A stretch of DNA of 5,711 nucleotides from Candidatus Hydrogenedentota bacterium. GTDB lineage: Bacteria; Hydrogenedentota; Hydrogenedentia; Hydrogenedentales; SLHB01. Each line of letters starts with the position of its first letter. Positions within the stretch are counted from its first letter, which is position 1. Positions 1 through 5,711 of this stretch are shown one piece after another. The translations under genes were made by a program, and so were the position numbers. The notes beneath the pieces are model-generated. The model did not search any database. It was not told where the DNA came from and saw only the letters and a program-made list of their open reading frames with translations. The stretch covers positions 1-5,711 of the forward strand of contig PUMX01000124.1 in the NCBI GenBank assembly GCA_003552485.1. Direction: 5' to 3'.

Positions 1-1
1 C

Positions 2-2008
2 CGCGCCGCCGCCCTTGCCGACCCAGAGAGCATCATCCTCACGGCCACCCATAATCACAGCGGCCCGGGCGGTATGGTCGAGGACATTGTGTTCCGCTTC
101 ACTTCAGGCCCCTACCGCGAGGACATTCTTGAGGAGACCGCGCGCGGCTTCGTACAAGCCATGGAGGAAGCACGGGACCGCCGGCAAGAAGCCAACATAG
201 GCTACATCACCGGATCACAGGACAATCTCACCGTGAACCGCCGTGAGGACGATGGGCCACGGGACAGCCAGATCGGCGTGATTCGCGTCGATGACCTCGC
301 GGACAATCCCATAGCCATCGTGGCGAACCTTGCCGCACATCCCACTACGGTATCTGGCGATGATCTGTACACTATCTCGGCGGATTTTCCGGGCTTCTTC
401 TACGAAGCATTGGAAGACGAGGCCGGCGAAGATGCCGTAGCCATGTTTCTTAACGGCGCTATGGGTAACCAACGCACGCAGAACCCTACCGACGCAGACG
501 GTATCGAACGGACCCGCGCCGTAGGCGAGATACTCGCGGAGCGCGTGTGGGCCCTGTGTGAGCAAATCGAGACCCGCGAGGCCCAGCTTGCCCTCGGCTA
601 CAGCGAACCGGCGCTCCCGCCCACGCTTGCCACGGCGCTGCTTCCCGAGACCACGGTGCTGCACAACCTCGAAATCGACGGGTTGTGCCTGAGCTTCTTT
701 CCGGGCGAACCGTGTGTCGAACTCGGTCTCGAACTGCGCCGGCAAGCCTTGGCGCGAGGCTACGACGCGCATTTCAGCGTAGCCACGGCCAACGATCACC
801 TCTTTTATTTCGCACCGTTCGAGTACTACACCAAACCCTACTACGAGCAAGACTTCAGTCTCTTGGGACCCCGCATCGGCGACTGGTTTAACGCCCAGTT
901 CCATCAACTCATGAACCGCGGCGATACGCCCGGCGAGCCAACGCTCCACGGCGCACCGGACACGGAAGCGTTTTCGGGCGGCAACCGCTTACGCTTAGAG
1001 GGCGACGGATACGCCGTGGGACATCAACGCGGCGGCTACTCGGGCAACCTTATTGAAGAGGTTTTCGAAACCGGGATGCGGCCGGCGGTGCGTGAAAGGC
1101 ATTTGACGCCAGACAATAGCTGGTTAGATGTGTTGCCCGCGTTCGTTGACGTCACTCCACTGGCGCTGCCGTTCCTCGCCATGGAGGCGCGCCCTGCCTT
1201 GGACGGCGCGGAATCCGCCGCCCTGCGGGAACTCGAAGGGCTCGCCATTGCATCGGGCCTGCCAACTGACGCCCTGACCCTAATGCAATTTCTCCCCGCG
1301 CTGGCTGGGCGGACGCCGGATTCGTATCCTCTGCCAAGACTGAGCGTCGAAGGGCAGATTGTGCACCCCGGCCAACCCTTGCTCGCCCACCACGCTGTCT
1401 GGGAGCAAGGCGCCGCCCCGCTTGTTCTCGATGTAACCCCCGACACGGGCCAGCGCCATGTAATCATCGCCTGGCCCTGGGACTACGGCGGTCTGGCGGG
1501 GATAAACGAAGATGGCGTGGTGGTGGCGGCGGCGCGCCACGATACAGATATCGTCTTTGCGGATGGCCTACCTATCGAGTGGGCGATTCGTGAGGCGTTG
1601 ACCCATAGCGCCAACGCCGAACAGGCACGGAACCGCCTAGAGGCCAACGAGTGGCCCGGCGTCGCCATCGCAATCGCCGATGCTGACGGCGCCGCCTACG
1701 CCATTCCGGAACCCGGCAATCTCACCCCATCACTCGAAACAGGGCCCGTACAAATGAGCAGCAGCGACGGTTTCGTCATACCGGAGCCTCCCGACGAGAA
1801 TGAAGACGAACAGGCGCCCACCGCCTGGAACGCCGCGGATCTCATCGAGCATTATCCAGCGCCTGCGAATGGATTGTCGTTTACTGCGGTGTTTGAACCT
1901 GCCAACAGAGAAGTTCACATTCGAATTACCACGCCCGAGACTTACGGGGCGGACTTCGAAACAATCTCGCTCAACGGCGATGACCCGCGGGAAGAGGAGG
2001 CGTCATGA
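2..2008 (+). CDS. Ceramidase-like domain fused to a cysteine-less C45/NAAA-like domain (5' end missing)
   Basis: The frame is open from the window edge to TGA at 2006-2008, giving 668 visible residues (residue 1 = bases 2-4). The N-terminus is missing, so any signal peptide is unseen, and the ATG at 74 is not the start because the conserved THNHSGPGG motif (residues 16-24) lies upstream and across it. Residues 1 to about 315 look like the neutral ceramidase catalytic domain: His17/His19, NLAAHPTTV with His113 (338-340), FFPGEP with Glu236 (707-709) and Tyr269 (806-808) sit where the zinc ligands of that family are expected. The loop carrying the nucleophilic Ser (GDVS) reads GNQR here, with Arg158. 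From about residue 327 to the end the pattern changes to a C45 acyltransferase/NAAA-type Ntn fold: GDGYAVGHQRGG, ELEGLAIASG, GQRHVIIAWP, GINEDG and LSFTAVFEPA. This half contains no cysteine. The family calls come from recognised motifs, and activity and substrate are unknown. It overlaps the next gene by four bases. Confidence 0.85.
   Translation, partial: RAAALADPESIILTATHNHSGPGGMVEDIVFRFTSGPYREDILEETARGFVQAMEEARDRRQEANIGYITGSQDNLTVNRREDDGPRDSQIGVIRVDDLADNPIAIVANLAAHPTTVSGDDLYTISADFPGFFYEALEDEAGEDAVAMFLNGAMGNQRTQNPTDADGIERTRAVGEILAERVWALCEQIETREAQLALGYSEPALPPTLATALLPETTVLHNLEIDGLCLSFFPGEPCVELGLELRRQALARGYDAHFSVATANDHLFYFAPFEYYTKPYYEQDFSLLGPRIGDWFNAQFHQLMNRGDTPGEPTLHGAPDTEAFSGGNRLRLEGDGYAVGHQRGGYSGNLIEEVFETGMRPAVRERHLTPDNSWLDVLPAFVDVTPLALPFLAMEARPALDGAESAALRELEGLAIASGLPTDALTLMQFLPALAGRTPDSYPLPRLSVEGQIVHPGQPLLAHHAVWEQGAAPLVLDVTPDTGQRHVIIAWPWDYGGLAGINEDGVVVAAARHDTDIVFADGLPIEWAIREALTHSANAEQARNRLEANEWPGVAIAIADADGAAYAIPEPGNLTPSLETGPVQMSSSDGFVIPEPPDENEDEQAPTAWNAADLIEHYPAPANGLSFTAVFEPANREVHIRITTPETYGADFETISLNGDDPREEEAS
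1995..2000 (+). promoter_or_regulatory. Ribosome binding site of the membrane-anchored protein gene
   Basis: A perfect AGGAGG lies inside the last codons of gene 1, four bases before ATG 2005. With the ATGA overlap it fixes the start of gene 2 and points to translational coupling between the two genes. Confidence 0.75.
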
Positions 2009-3609
2009 GCGACACCCTGCGATCCCTGCCGCCCAGGGGCGCTCAACGCCCGAGCGTCCGCCGATCCCGTATATGGCGGCGGTTGCGGCAAGCTGTGGTT
2101 ATACTGCTTCTTGTTGTCGCCGTCCACGGCTTCTGGGTTACGCGAGACACGACGCCTTTCACTGAACTGATTCCGGCCGAACAACAATACGGCCTATTTC
2201 TCAGCGACATCATGGCGCGCCGCGACCGTATCGCCGATTCGTTCATCTGGGAGGCTGCGCCCGAGCAGATCACTGGCCGCGTCGCCAGGTTGCTTCAGGC
2301 CGAACCAGCCTTGCCCGACTGGGTAGTGCATAATCTGATCAGCTCAACGTGCTATCTGGCCGGTAATGATCTCGAACACTTCGAAGATATCCTCATCCTC
2401 TCGCGAATGAGCCACGTCGGCACACTCCTTGAACGCTACGCCCGGTTGGGACCCTGGACGCAACGTGACCGGGCCGGCGGGCTTAACCTGCGCCGCTTGC
2501 CCGGGGCCGGGTTGTACTACGCCGTTCGCGGACGCACGCTGGCGTTGAGCCCATCGCGGGACGCCCTAATCCGCGCCCTAACGCTGCGCCCAGAAGACAT
2601 GATAAGCGCTGAACACTACGAGACCACATTGGAGCGATCCGGCCTCGAAGACGCGGGAGGCGTCATCATGTTCGAGCCGGGCGACCCCATGGCGGAGTGG
2701 CTTCATACTGTCGGCTTTGCGGCGCGTGCCGAACCGGCCGTATTTGAGGCGCGCGCACGCCTGACGCTGTCAGAGGACATGGAAGACGCCTGGGCGCCCA
2801 TCCTTAACGGATTGACCGCATCAGCATTGCTCGAGCCGCCCGCGGGCATGGCGGGTCTGTCCATTAATGTCAACGCGCCGTTGGAGGAAGTGCTGGCCCG
2901 TGCCGCCGAAGCCGCTGGATGGGATTGGCCCCCGGCCATGCTGGTCCCGGATGAGAACGAAGAAGAAGACGACAACGACGCGCCAACCTTTCCATGGATC
3001 GCGGATCTCATTGGACCGGCAGGGCCTGCCGTAACACTAAGCATCATCGGATTCGCCCCCTATGACATCACACCGATGCCAATTCTGGCCTTGCTTTCCG
3101 AGACCAACGGACAAGCGGACGAACTGCTCGGCGCGATCCCGCACGCCCCCGAAGACGCCAGACCTTGGGAAAGCTATCCGCGAAGGAGCGAGGACTCGCC
3201 ATTTATCCATATTCCCGCCATTGGCGGCCCCGCATTCGAGCCCGCACTAGCCAGCGTTGGCGGCCATTTGCTGGTGACGTCAAGCCACGCTGAAGCTGGC
3301 CCATTGCTTGAGCGCGGACAACTCGCCAAGTACATGGAAAGACAAGGTAACCTGTACCTCCGCATCGAACCCACGCCTCTGATTGAAGCCATCGTGGAAA
3401 CAGGTCGCCAGTTGGCCGAAATGGAAATGCTCAAAGGGCATGACGCAACGTCGTTTGCCGCCTTGGCCGAAGAATGGAGCGCTCGCGCCGGCAAGACGGA
3501 CCATGCCGAGATGCTGCTAGTTCGCGAAGGCCGCGAGATCCTCGTCGAATTGCGCGTGGTCGCTGAGCAACAGAACGCTGCCGGCCCACGGACCCAAACA
3601 GTGGAATAG
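2005..3609 (+). CDS. Membrane-anchored protein with large extracytoplasmic region, DUF3352-like
   Basis: 534 residues. The start is set by AGGAGG at 1995-2000 and by the ATGA overlap with gene 1. A basic N-terminus (RRSRIWRRLR, residues 19-28) precedes one hydrophobic segment at about 29-46. By the positive-inside rule the N-terminus is cytoplasmic and the remaining roughly 490 residues are outside the membrane. No catalytic motif is visible. Two stretches share one pattern, a beta strand ending in Ser-rich residues followed by a helix: YYAVRGRTLALSPSRDAL (171-188) and FEPALASVGGHLLVTSSHAE (411-430). This resembles DUF3352-type proteins, which have repeated lobes of this kind and no known function. 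I did not confirm it and hold it at low certainty. A strongly acidic linker (DENEEEDDNDA, 316-326) separates the two halves. Co-expression with an amidohydrolase-like fusion suggests a structural or scaffolding role in the envelope, but that is inference. The name-level function is unknown. Confidence 0.85.
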   Translation: MSDTLRSLPPRGAQRPSVRRSRIWRRLRQAVVILLLVVAVHGFWVTRDTTPFTELIPAEQQYGLFLSDIMARRDRIADSFIWEAAPEQITGRVARLLQAEPALPDWVVHNLISSTCYLAGNDLEHFEDILILSRMSHVGTLLERYARLGPWTQRDRAGGLNLRRLPGAGLYYAVRGRTLALSPSRDALIRALTLRPEDMISAEHYETTLERSGLEDAGGVIMFEPGDPMAEWLHTVGFAARAEPAVFEARARLTLSEDMEDAWAPILNGLTASALLEPPAGMAGLSINVNAPLEEVLARAAEAAGWDWPPAMLVPDENEEEDDNDAPTFPWIADLIGPAGPAVTLSIIGFAPYDITPMPILALLSETNGQADELLGAIPHAPEDARPWESYPRRSEDSPFIHIPAIGGPAFEPALASVGGHLLVTSSHAEAGPLLERGQLAKYMERQGNLYLRIEPTPLIEAIVETGRQLAEMEMLKGHDATSFAALAEEWSARAGKTDHAEMLLVREGREILVELRVVAEQQNAAGPRTQTVE

Positions 3610-3638
3610 CCGAACCGTCAGGCGCCCCCGGTCTGACA

Positions 3639-3652
3639 TGCCTTTAAAGGCA
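3639..3652. repeat. 14-bp perfect palindrome
   Basis: TGCCTTTAAAGGCA is identical to its reverse complement and lies 30 bases after the stop of gene 2. It could be an operator for a dimeric regulator, or chance. As a loop-less palindrome it is a poor RNA hairpin. Confidence 0.4.
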
Positions 3653-3664
3653 AGCGGAACTGAG

Positions 3665-3691
3665 ACCGCCCCGTTCACAACGGGTTTCGGT
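3665..3691 (+). terminator. Hairpin, possible weak terminator or leader structure
   Basis: CCCGTT (3670-3675) pairs with AACGGG (3679-3684) around a CAC loop, extended by ACCG (3665-3668) with CGGT (3688-3691) across an internal loop. Only three T residues follow the inner stem, so intrinsic termination would be weak. It sits 56 bases after gene 2 and 134 bases before gene 3, so it could equally be part of the gene 3 leader. Confidence 0.3.
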
Positions 3692-3814
3692 GTCGCCCCA
3701 ACAGAGATGGACAATTCCGCTTCTTCCCTGTAAGCTTATTTTCAGTTATTCCGCCGGATACCGGAAGACAAGGTTCCCGCAAACAGATTTCCCGTACTCC
3801 AAACACTCCAAGAC

Positions 3815-3822
3815 GAGAGAAG
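3815..3822 (+). promoter_or_regulatory. Purine-rich ribosome binding site for the exported ceramidase-family gene
   Basis: GAGAGAAG ends two bases before ATG 3825. It is a moderate rather than perfect Shine-Dalgarno match. It favours 3825 over an upstream in-frame GTG at 3690, which would add 45 residues with no family resemblance ahead of a normal signal peptide. Confidence 0.5.
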
Positions 3823-3824
3823 AT

Positions 3825-5192
3825 ATGAAAACACAGCCGTTGTTCAACATCGGGAAAGTGAGACTCGCCATGACAAGCCTTGCGGTGCTCGCAGGCCTTT
3901 TCCTCGGCGTTGCCGCCGCCGGGGAGAGCCCGGAGGCGGCGGATGGAGCGGCAACCCTGAAAGTAGGGGTAGCCACGGTGGATATCACGCCGGAAACGCC
4001 AATCCGCTTATCGGGCTATTCCAATCGCGAGGAAGAGGCGCGCGACTTCGAGCAGCGTCTTTACGCAAAGGCGCTCGCTTTCAAGAGTGAGGCTGCGCCA
4101 TTGTCGGTGCTGATGACGGTTGACCTCATCGGGGTAACTGAAGAGATCACGGAAACCGTCGCAGAACGACTCGGGGCCAGCGCCGGCCTCGAACGCGCAC
4201 AACTGGCCATCTGCGCGACCCACACCCACACGGGCCCCGTTGTACAAGGAACGGCGCCCACCCTCTTCCCTGAGCCGTTCTCTGCCGAACAACAGCAACG
4301 CGTCGAACAATACGCAGAGACGCTCATCGACAAGCTGGAACAGGCGGCGCTGGAAGCCATCGGCGGCTTGCGGGAAAGCCGGCTCGCTTGGGCACAGGGT
4401 AGCGTCGATTTCGCTGTCAACCGCCGGTTGATGGATGATGGGCAATGCGTGGGCATGGGGCCTTATCCGGAAGGGCCAGTCGATCACGATATGCCCGTCC
4501 TCGCCGTCACAGATCTTGATGGCGCATTGCGCGCCGTGCTGGTCAACTACGCCTGCCACTGCACCACCCTCACCGGGGAGCATAACTTCATCCATGGCGA
4601 TTGGGCCGGCGACGCCGCGGCGCGGCTCGAGGCTGCCTATGACGGTTTAACCGCAATGATCGCCATCGGCTGCGGAGCCGACGCCAACCCCGAACCACGC
4701 GGTGATTTCGCTCACGTCGCTCAACACGGACAGAGCATTGCGGAAGAGACCAAGCGCGTCCTGGACGCCAGTCTTAGACCTATCCATCAAGCGCCGCACG
4801 GCGAATTGCGTTGGGTGGCGCTGCCGTTCGAGGATGAAGACGCAGAGGACTTGTCGTATCCCATTCAGACCTGGAATTTCGGTGACGAGTTGGCCATGGT
4901 CTTTCTGGCGGGAGAAGTAGTGGCGGACTACGCCTTGCGCCTTAAGGCTGAATTGGACCGGCGACGATTGTGGGTAAACGCTTACGCAAACGCGCTGCCA
5001 TGTTATATCGCGACCGCTCGAGTCATCAGTGAGGGCGGGTATGAAGTCGACCGTTCCATGGAATTCTTCGGGCAGCCCGGTCGCTTGAGCCCCGCCGTCG
5101 AGGAGATAATCATTCAGACCATCCACGACATGCTCGATCCGGCTTTTCGGCGGCCCGCCTCTGAAGCGGCCGAACGCAGCTATAAGGAATAG
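3825..5192 (+). CDS. Exported neutral/alkaline ceramidase-family protein
   Basis: 455 residues from ATG 3825. Residues 1-32 are a Sec signal peptide: Lys/Arg near 11-13, hydrophobic core MTSLAVLAGLFLGV, probable cleavage after AAA. An internal ATG at 3870 would trim the n-region and is a less likely start. The mature part follows the PF04734-like pattern of planctomycete-type members in order: VATVDITP (50-56), ATHTHTGPV (131-139, His133/His135), VDHDMPVLAV (219-228), NYACHCTTL (241-249, His245), GDWAG (258-262), GCGADANPEPRG (282-293), FLAGEV (360-365, Glu364) and WVNAYAN (383-389). These supply the expected His, His, Glu, Tyr zinc ligands. Where classical neutral ceramidase has its nucleophilic Ser (GDVSPN), this protein has ADANP, with Asn288. 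That is usual in this subfamily and argues for a substrate or mechanism other than classical ceramide hydrolysis. The stretch between LPFEDE (333-338) and YPIQTW (345-350) is unusually short. It is probably periplasmic or surface-exposed. It shares family but not close sequence with the first half of gene 1. Confidence 0.88.
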   Translation: MKTQPLFNIGKVRLAMTSLAVLAGLFLGVAAAGESPEAADGAATLKVGVATVDITPETPIRLSGYSNREEEARDFEQRLYAKALAFKSEAAPLSVLMTVDLIGVTEEITETVAERLGASAGLERAQLAICATHTHTGPVVQGTAPTLFPEPFSAEQQQRVEQYAETLIDKLEQAALEAIGGLRESRLAWAQGSVDFAVNRRLMDDGQCVGMGPYPEGPVDHDMPVLAVTDLDGALRAVLVNYACHCTTLTGEHNFIHGDWAGDAAARLEAAYDGLTAMIAIGCGADANPEPRGDFAHVAQHGQSIAEETKRVLDASLRPIHQAPHGELRWVALPFEDEDAEDLSYPIQTWNFGDELAMVFLAGEVVADYALRLKAELDRRRLWVNAYANALPCYIATARVISEGGYEVDRSMEFFGQPGRLSPAVEEIIIQTIHDMLDPAFRRPASEAAERSYKE

Positions 5193-5452
5193 GCACAACG
5201 CATCACACCGGACCAGAACGGTTAGTTTCGCTTGACCGCAACAGCAGGCAAGACGCCCGGCCGCCATGTCATGGCGATGAAACCCGGGGGCAGGTTCGAA
5301 GACACGCTGATGAAACTCCGGCCTATTCGGCTCGCGCGGCTACCGAGTAAGTTGAGAAAATCCGCCATCTCGCCGTTACCTGCTTTGTACCGTCGTTCCC
5401 CAGCGCCGTCCGACGAATACTTATGTAATCAGTCCGCACGCTATAGCTAATG

Positions 5453-5509
5453 GAGAATGACAACAAGCGCAAGGGCAGCTGATTCACGCAAGAACCGTTG
5501 TGCATTCTC
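5453..5509. repeat. Imperfect inverted repeat, 12-bp stem with one bulged base
   Basis: GAGAATGACAAC (5453-5464) pairs with GTTGTGCATTCTC (5497-5509). All 12 bases pair, with one extra G at 5502. The 32-base loop contains the palindrome CAGCTG (5476-5481) and a CGCAAG direct repeat (5468-5473 and 5487-5492). There is no T-tract after it, so it is not an obvious terminator. Its role is unknown. Confidence 0.5.
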
Positions 5510-5568
5510 GGACTCACTGCCCCAGAAAACCTCGTCTACTGTATAAACTCGGCACAACTTGAGACAAT

Positions 5569-5596
5569 TTGACTCGGACCACCTATTTATGATAAT
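5569..5596 (+). promoter_or_regulatory. Sigma70-type promoter
   Basis: TTGACT (5569-5574) and GATAAT (5591-5596) each match five of six consensus bases and are 16 bases apart, in the most AT-rich part of the window. Transcription would begin near 5603 and run right, giving a leader of at least about 105 bases to the window end. No gene starts before the edge, so the target is probably just outside the window. The promoter is predicted by pattern only. Confidence 0.45.
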
Positions 5597-5665
5597 TAAA
5601 GCAAAAAGAGAAATAAGTGAGCAAGATAACCTAAGCTTGCGAAGAGTCAAGAGAAGAACTCATAA

Positions 5666-5709
5666 CTCCGCGCGGCTATTGATATCATGCAATCACTCGC
5701 CGCGCGGAG
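5666..5709 (+). repeat. 11-bp perfect GC-rich inverted repeat abutting a Shine-Dalgarno-like GGAGGA
   Basis: CTCCGCGCGGC (5666-5676) is perfectly complementary to GCCGCGCGGAG (5699-5709) across 22 bases. Inside the loop ATTG (5678-5681) can pair with CAAT (5690-5693). The right arm shares bases with GGAGGA (5706-5711), a strong ribosome-binding-type sequence at the window end. In RNA the stem would cover the GGAG part of that site. Alternatively it is a terminator stem or a DNA-binding site, and the window ends too soon to choose. Confidence 0.55.
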
Positions 5710-5711
5710 GA

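Larger units (their letters stand above)
3610..3824. other. Intergenic leader region between the membrane protein and the exported ceramidase-family gene
   Basis: 215 bases with no credible gene. It holds a 14-bp perfect palindrome (3639-3652), a bulged hairpin (3665-3691) and a small TTCCG/CGGAA hairpin (3749-3766). No strong promoter is evident: TGGACA at 3708-3713 is a fair -35, but the hexamer 17 bases on (TAAGCT) is a poor -10. The length suggests gene 3 has its own regulation rather than simple read-through, though the sequence does not prove it. Confidence 0.5.
5193..5711. other. Gene-free region, becoming AT-rich to the right
   Basis: No open frame on either strand of this stretch has family-like sequence, a convincing start or a ribosome binding site. 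The longest (about 60-70 codons) mostly begin at weak starts and read as low-information sequence. Base composition changes from GC-rich near 5193-5350 to AT-rich near 5530-5660, as expected for an upstream regulatory region. It contains a short near-palindrome (CGCCATG T CATGGCG, 5262-5276), a bulged hairpin, a promoter and an edge inverted repeat. No tRNA, CRISPR or insertion-sequence signature is seen. Confidence 0.6.

Noticed and set aside
215..949. 244-codon open frame on the minus strand
   Set aside because: It lies wholly inside the ceramidase-like half of gene 1, which carries clear family motifs. Long antisense frames are common in GC-rich coding DNA, and its translation shows no recognisable domain.
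3708..3736. Possible promoter for gene 3 (TGGACA, 17 bases, TAAGCT)
   Set aside because: The -35 is fair but the -10 matches only three of six bases.
3690..3824. Upstream extension of gene 3 to GTG 3690
   Set aside because: The added 45 residues show no family resemblance and would bury a typical signal peptide. ATG 3825 has a purine-rich ribosome binding site.
4008..4595. 195-codon open frame on the minus strand
   Set aside because: Antisense to the conserved His-motif region of gene 3, with no family resemblance. It is a shadow of the coding frame.
5207..5222. Terminator directly after gene 3 (ACCG / CGGT)
   Set aside because: The stem is only four base pairs with an eight-base loop and lacks a proper T-tract.
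5291..5305. tRNA T-arm-like GGTTCGAA
   Set aside because: The flanking bases do not form a T stem, and no acceptor or anticodon arm can be drawn around it.
5458..5503. Integron attC-like site
   Set aside because: GTTGTGC and TGACAAC each miss the R-box consensus by at least one base, the inner L boxes are not visible and no integrase or cassette is present.
5447..5650. 67-codon minus-strand frame with a hydrophobic start
   Set aside because: It starts at TTG, has no ribosome binding site, runs across the AT-rich promoter-like region and shows no family resemblance.

Overview
The window is GC-rich for most of its length. Three large plus-strand genes fill bases 2-5192 and are followed by about 520 bases without a convincing gene. 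Two of the three genes carry a domain of the neutral/alkaline non-lysosomal ceramidase family (PF04734-like). Large, divergent sets of such genes are typical of environmental bacteria of the Planctomycetota / PVC / Hydrogenedentota type, and the protein style (acidic linkers, AXA signal peptide, GCGADANP variant of the active-site loop) fits that. The lineage call is an inference from family resemblance only.

Layout: (1) bases 2-2008, the 3' portion of a gene whose start lies before the window. It encodes a ceramidase-like domain fused to a C45/NAAA-like Ntn-amidohydrolase-type domain that has no cysteine. (2) bases 2005-3609, overlapping gene 1 by ATGA behind an AGGAGG ribosome binding site. 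It encodes a membrane-anchored protein with a large extracytoplasmic part, distantly like DUF3352 proteins. (3) a 215-base gap with two small symmetric elements. (4) bases 3825-5192, an exported single-domain ceramidase-family protein of the type common in planctomycetes. (5) bases 5193-5711, noncoding as far as can be seen. GC falls towards the right end, and the region holds a 12-bp bulged hairpin, a good sigma70-type promoter and, at the very edge, an 11-bp GC-rich inverted repeat whose right arm runs into GGAGGA.

Genes 1 and 2 are almost certainly co-transcribed and translationally coupled. Gene 3 has the same orientation but probably its own leader. A cautious reading is an envelope-associated locus acting on amide-bonded (possibly lipid) substrates, with gene 2 as a membrane-tethered partner. 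The substrate cannot be told from sequence. Both domains of gene 1 appear to have lost the canonical nucleophile of their family, so it may be a binding protein or use different chemistry. The right-edge promoter and structured leader probably belong to a gene beginning just outside the window.
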